Made by a program: the position numbers and the translations under genes. A DNA stretch of 64,000 nucleotides from Chrysomallon squamiferum (taxonomy: Eukaryota; Mollusca; Gastropoda; Neomphalida; Peltospiridae). The notes below the pieces were generated by a model. It was not told the origin of the DNA and did not search any database. It saw nothing but the letters and a program-made list of their open reading frames with translations. Numbering within the stretch: the first letter of the stretch is position 1; the number at the start of each line of letters is the position of its first letter. Location: contig CM022672.1 in assembly GCA_012295275.1 (NCBI GenBank), positions 35,720,732 through 35,784,731 of the forward strand. Reading direction: 5' to 3'. Below are positions 53,701 to 59,430 of the stretch, one piece after another.

Positions 53701-56700
53701 ATTTTCCTCACAATGGCACTAAGAGGAGATCCTGAGGGAGGGATGACGGAGGGGTGAGGGAGATATGTTTTTACTACAAGACAGCATAATAATGTTTACA
53801 AAAATGTCCAAAAATAATGCACAAGATGCAGATGTGTACGGCACAGCAATAACACTTTGCAAAACTGGTGCAAAATCGTAGCAGCATTTCCACAAAATAA
53901 CTCTGAGTAATGGGACTGATGTCTAGTGTATCAATTTGGATTGTTTCAGAAACTGAACCTGTACTACAGTTAGTCTACTTTTAGATCATTTCTGATCAAC
54001 TAAATATTTAAGAAAAATATACTAAATATATGCCCAAATCTACATCAGACACAATGTGACAGATTATGCTGTTTTATGTAATTATTTTAAATAATATTTA
54101 CTAGACACTTAAATTACTTAAAATAACAATCACTTTCATCACAGTTTTAAGTATGTGTGTGTGTGTGTGTGTGTTACTAAGAACGACTAATAAACATTTG
54201 ATGGTTAATCATAAACATCTGCAAAAAAACAATTCAGCTTAGAAAGAACTCCACAGAGGTGCTGCAGGTACTAATTAGTGACAGAAAATGTTTATAATTA
54301 CTGCACCAAGAGCAATTAAAGGTGCAGGTGTGATTTGTGATTTATTTGACATAAACATAAAAGGGAGTTTTCTAGATTTTGTACTTGCTAAGATTTGAGG
54401 GTGTTTTTAATTTACTGTCAGTTTACATTAATTACATTTGACAGGTAATACAGTTAATAACTGTCTTACTGGTGTTAATAAGAAAAAACTATAAATCAGG
54501 AAATCGGAAAGAAAGGTTGTATCAGAGAAAGATGCCCAAAGACACAGAGAAACTAGAAAAAAGATCTGTCTGTAACTTGCAACAAGAAACCGGAGAATAA
54601 AAAAATCTTGTTTGAATGGATTTCAGTGCTATAAGTGAACAGGATGAACTCCAGTGTGAGACCACAATAAAAAAGCATTCAGTGTTTGTAAAATAATAAT
54701 AACTGAACTGAGTTAGAAATAAATGTGGATCCAGAGAATGCAAAAAAAGGTTTTAAAAAAAATAATACAACAAAATTCACCCTCATAACTTTTCTAATGT
54801 TACCATGATTTTCTTATAATTAAAAATAAAAATAATAAATGATATGTTATATATTTAATTTAAAAAAATATATCTTAGCTTTATTTCAGTGCTATTTCAA
54901 TGTTACAGGATGCTAAGGACACTTACCAAGTGTTAATAAAACCTGCATCATGTTTGTGTCCTTCCATAATCAAGTTTTAAAAACGCTTTGATTACTTTTA
55001 TGTAGAACTGTAATGACAAATAGTTTGTTAAACAGGAGTAATTTCATGTAAACAAGTTAACAGTTAACATCGTTGCTTGATCTAGTGCACTACCTAAGAT
55101 TATAATTTATTTTTCAATTTAACAAATATATTCACTGCAACGTGTAGAAAACACATAGACAATACTGCATACTTCCAAATTATTTTTGGTTTAATTTGAT
55201 GTTTTTATTATTTATTTAACATATACTTACACACACACACACACACACAATTTTTATCATGTATTTTATGTTAATCATTCAATTTTAATTAACAATACTG
55301 GTAATCAAAGATTATATCTTTAAACTACACAGAACAAAGATTTTGTCATCAGAACACAACAAACTACAAACATACTGGTGTCATAATGCTTACTGTTAGT
55401 GATAACAATTTTATTATATTATTTCACTTTTTACACCTGAATCTAATCACACAAAACAATAAAGTAAAAAGTTAAATTAAAAAATTAAAAAAAATTAAAC
55501 TGAAATATAAAAACCTTTCATTAATTTATTTATTGTGCTAAATGAATGTTTTAAAAACACTGAATTTTAATTTAAATATTACTCTGTTATGTTAACTGAT
55601 TTCTGTTCGAAACAAAATAACAGATGTTGACTAGTAAGACCAAGAAATAAATAAACAGTATAAAGATTACTTCTGAATATGAAGAAGATGTGTTAGATTA
55701 GAGTTCTCAACATTTTTATCTTTGTGGAACCGTTAAAATAATTTTCATCTTTCGTTGAAGCCCTATATTATATGTTTTACAAAACATTATTAATGTTATT
55801 TCATGTGTTAGCTTAATGTGTTAGATTAATGTTATTTCATGCACTTGTACTGCATAATGGGACAATCCTTGTACTGAACTTTTTCTTTTGTTTTAAATTT
55901 ATTGGATACTGCAATGATTTCAGGACAAAGAAAATAAACATTATCACTTGCAGATAATTTTATATTTAAAATTTCACCACCTTAACCTACAACAACAATT
56001 TTATTTTTTATTTTTTGTGTTTGTTTGAGTGATTTAGATAAAATTCTATTAAAAAAATTAAACAATTGGTGTACAAAGATAAAACATTCTGAAAACAAAA
56101 TAATCAAAATTCATTATTAATAATCAGCTATTATTATTCCTGAAACATTTAGAATAGATAAGTAACATTTTGTTTTCAGAATTTACACCCTGTTTCTATA
56201 TAACTTATTGAACTAAAAGCCTCGTAATGCTGAAAACCAGAAACATTTATTGTCAGTATTTGTTAATCATTTTAATTTTGGAAATAATCTGCGAAATAAT
56301 CATAATTACTAGCTTTGGAACAAATAAAGCTGTTTTAAATTTTCTTTCATCTTTTTTTTTTTTCCTTACTTTTATTTTATTTTATTATTTTTTTAAAGTA
56401 AATTAAACTGCATAATGTTTTAGATGTAACAATTGATTCTCTAATTTGCATATGTCAAAAAACTATATTATGAAAAATGAATATTGAAAGGAAGTAAGAT
56501 TATAATGTTACTGATAATATTAATTATAGCTATCCAAACACAGAGATGTTGACTCTACTACTGGCAGAGAAAACAAATACATTACAAATATAATTTTAAA
56601 ATATTTATTCTATCTCTTAATCTTTTTCCTTCCCCTCCCTTTTTTTTATATATATATTTTCTTAAAATTTTGATGTATATTTATTTATTTATATTTTGTG

Positions 56701-57040
56701 GAGTAAACTACCATTTAGCATTAATTCAGTGACATCACATTTAGTGCAAATTTTTAATTGGTGTGAACCTAATGGACATTTCTTGTTTCCTCCAGATTAT
56801 AACAGAGACATTGGCAATGTGTGATATTTAAAATATTCCTTGCTGTTAAGTGGAAAAGAGTAGCCTATGAAGTGTCCACAGCAAGTTTCTCTATGATAGA
56901 TTGGTGGTCCTTAATGAAATAGTTACCACTGAAATTAGTGATATAGCATGTAGCGTAATGTACTGAGTCCATTGTAAAATGGTTTATTTATTTGCCTTCT
57001 TTCTGGTGATGTTTCTGACAGTTTTCAATTTAGTTTAGTA

Positions 57041-57094
<54 letters not shown>

Positions 57095-59395
57095 TCTGCT
57101 CTGTAATTTCACAACATAAAACTCAGTGACTGATATTTAGTAATGTTAAGATTTTCAAAATTAGACACTATAGTGTTACTTTATAAATACAGCCAGACAC
57201 TGATAACTAGAACTGGAGTCTTAAATCTTAGTTATCCTGGTGTGGTTTTAGATAACCATGGACAGATAATGATGATCATGATGATGATGGTGATTATGAA
57301 ACAGAATAAGTGAGAGAAATGATATTTCAATAAATTTGTGAACATAATGAGAACAGAAAGTAATCAATTATATCATAGGAAAATAATAAAGGATATAGTG
57401 ATAAAATGTGGTTTGTCTTGATTGTTGTTGATAACTGTGAGAAATCAAATTATTTAACTGTTGAACTATTTCAAGAATGTATTTATTAATTTAATGCTTG
57501 TTTGTTGTTGTTTGTTTTCTTCATTTCAAGTTATCAAAGTTGGACTGTATATTGAAACAGCAGTTGAAGTTCGAAGTCTATTACAGCAGACCTCTGCTTT
57601 GTAATTATACAAAATACATTCTTTAAAAATATCTGCCGCCATTTTGATTTAATCTGCCTGTTGATCTTTATCTCTGAAAATAACTGAATACTAAATAGGA
57701 TTATCAAAAAAAAAAAAAAAATAATAATAATAATAAAAAATATTAATAAAGGAAATCCTATATCTAAATATTTCAGTATTCAAAAACATCTTTTTTATAT
57801 TAATTATGTTATGCACATTATTTATTTAAAACTTTTTTAAAAATTATTATTATAAAAAGAAAAAAGAAAAAAAGTAGAAAAAACATGATGGTTTCTCAAT
57901 AATGAAAAGTCAAAGTTGTTTACAATCCCAGACAACTGATTCAACAATAATTAGCCTTTGTAAACTCACCAAATGTTATCATGTTTACGTGGAATAACAG
58001 ACACAAAATGTTATCATGTTTACGTGGAATAACAGACACAAAATGTTATGTTTACGTGGAATAACAGACACAAAATGTTACCATGTTTACGTGGAATAAC
58101 AGACACAAAATGTTATGTTTACGTGGAATAACAGACACAAAATGTTACCATGTTTACGTGGAATAACAGACACAAAATGTTACCATGTTTACGTGGAATA
58201 ACAGACACAAAATGTTACCATGTTTACGTGGAATAACAGACACTATAACGAAAGATGATTTCTCTAAGAAACCAAACAGTCTGTTGTTAGTAACTCTTTT
58301 TGATAATTTCTGAACTGAGTTACAGCAGTGATTTTTAATGTTTGTTAACTGGCACATTTATAAATTCATGAATTAATAACTAAGCATGTTTGTGATTTAG
58401 AATAGTCTTCTCTCTATGTGTGTGTGATTTTATAAACATTCGTACTACACATTTTTATGTCTAGTGCTATTAAAACTTCAGTACAGACTGATTAGTTTCC
58501 ACCAAGTCTGGAAATCACAAAATGCATGAATTTATTTCTCATTCTTTGTTTCAGTATAACATCATATTAGTAATGCATGTACATATGTATATTGTCTGTT
58601 TTTGCTGTCTTACATATCAATAAATACATTTACATACATGTGTGCACCTGTGTGTTTATGTCAAATTCATTTGTGTTGTCTTCTATTTGTTATGGTTTTT
58701 CTTTTACCAAATCTGCAAGTGCACATATATTTCAGTAATTAACATGCATCCATCACATTGCAGCAAATATTTGAATGTTCTACACTTGAACACCCTGAAA
58801 CCAGTACTAGGCTGACCCCTTCCAGTTCAAATTATCAAATTTTTACTCTGTGTATGTGTGTAAAACCACTTTTGATATTTTATTTTTAAGTGGTTTTTTG
58901 GAGGGTTACCAAAGAACCTAACATCATACAAATTAATTGCTTTCTAACTTTCCATTGCTAAATGCAGGTACCGGACCAATTATCCGGCATCCTGAAATCC
59001 GGAAAGATCAGAAAACCATGTTTTTCCTCGACACTATTTTCATAGTTCACATGCATGGGTGTTGTCCTCACCAGACTGGAACTACTCTTTCAAGCCGTGT
59101 GGTGTTCATTCACTCGCCACACTGTTTACGCGTCGAGTCGCCACAGTTGTGTATCACCAAGTTTCTTTATGTTTTTACTTTTAAAATGTTTATGTCTAAT
59201 TATATATGTATTCAGATGCCTTGGTACAAGAAAACGAGAAAATCCAGAACTCCAGAATGCCTCAGGCCCCATGAAGTCTGGATAATTGGTCTACACTATT
59301 ATTCTTAATTAAAATCTACATAATATACTTATAGGTTACCAGGATATTAACACTCCATGTGTGTATGTGTGTGTCTTGATATATATATCTTTATA

Positions 59396-59430
<35 letters not shown>

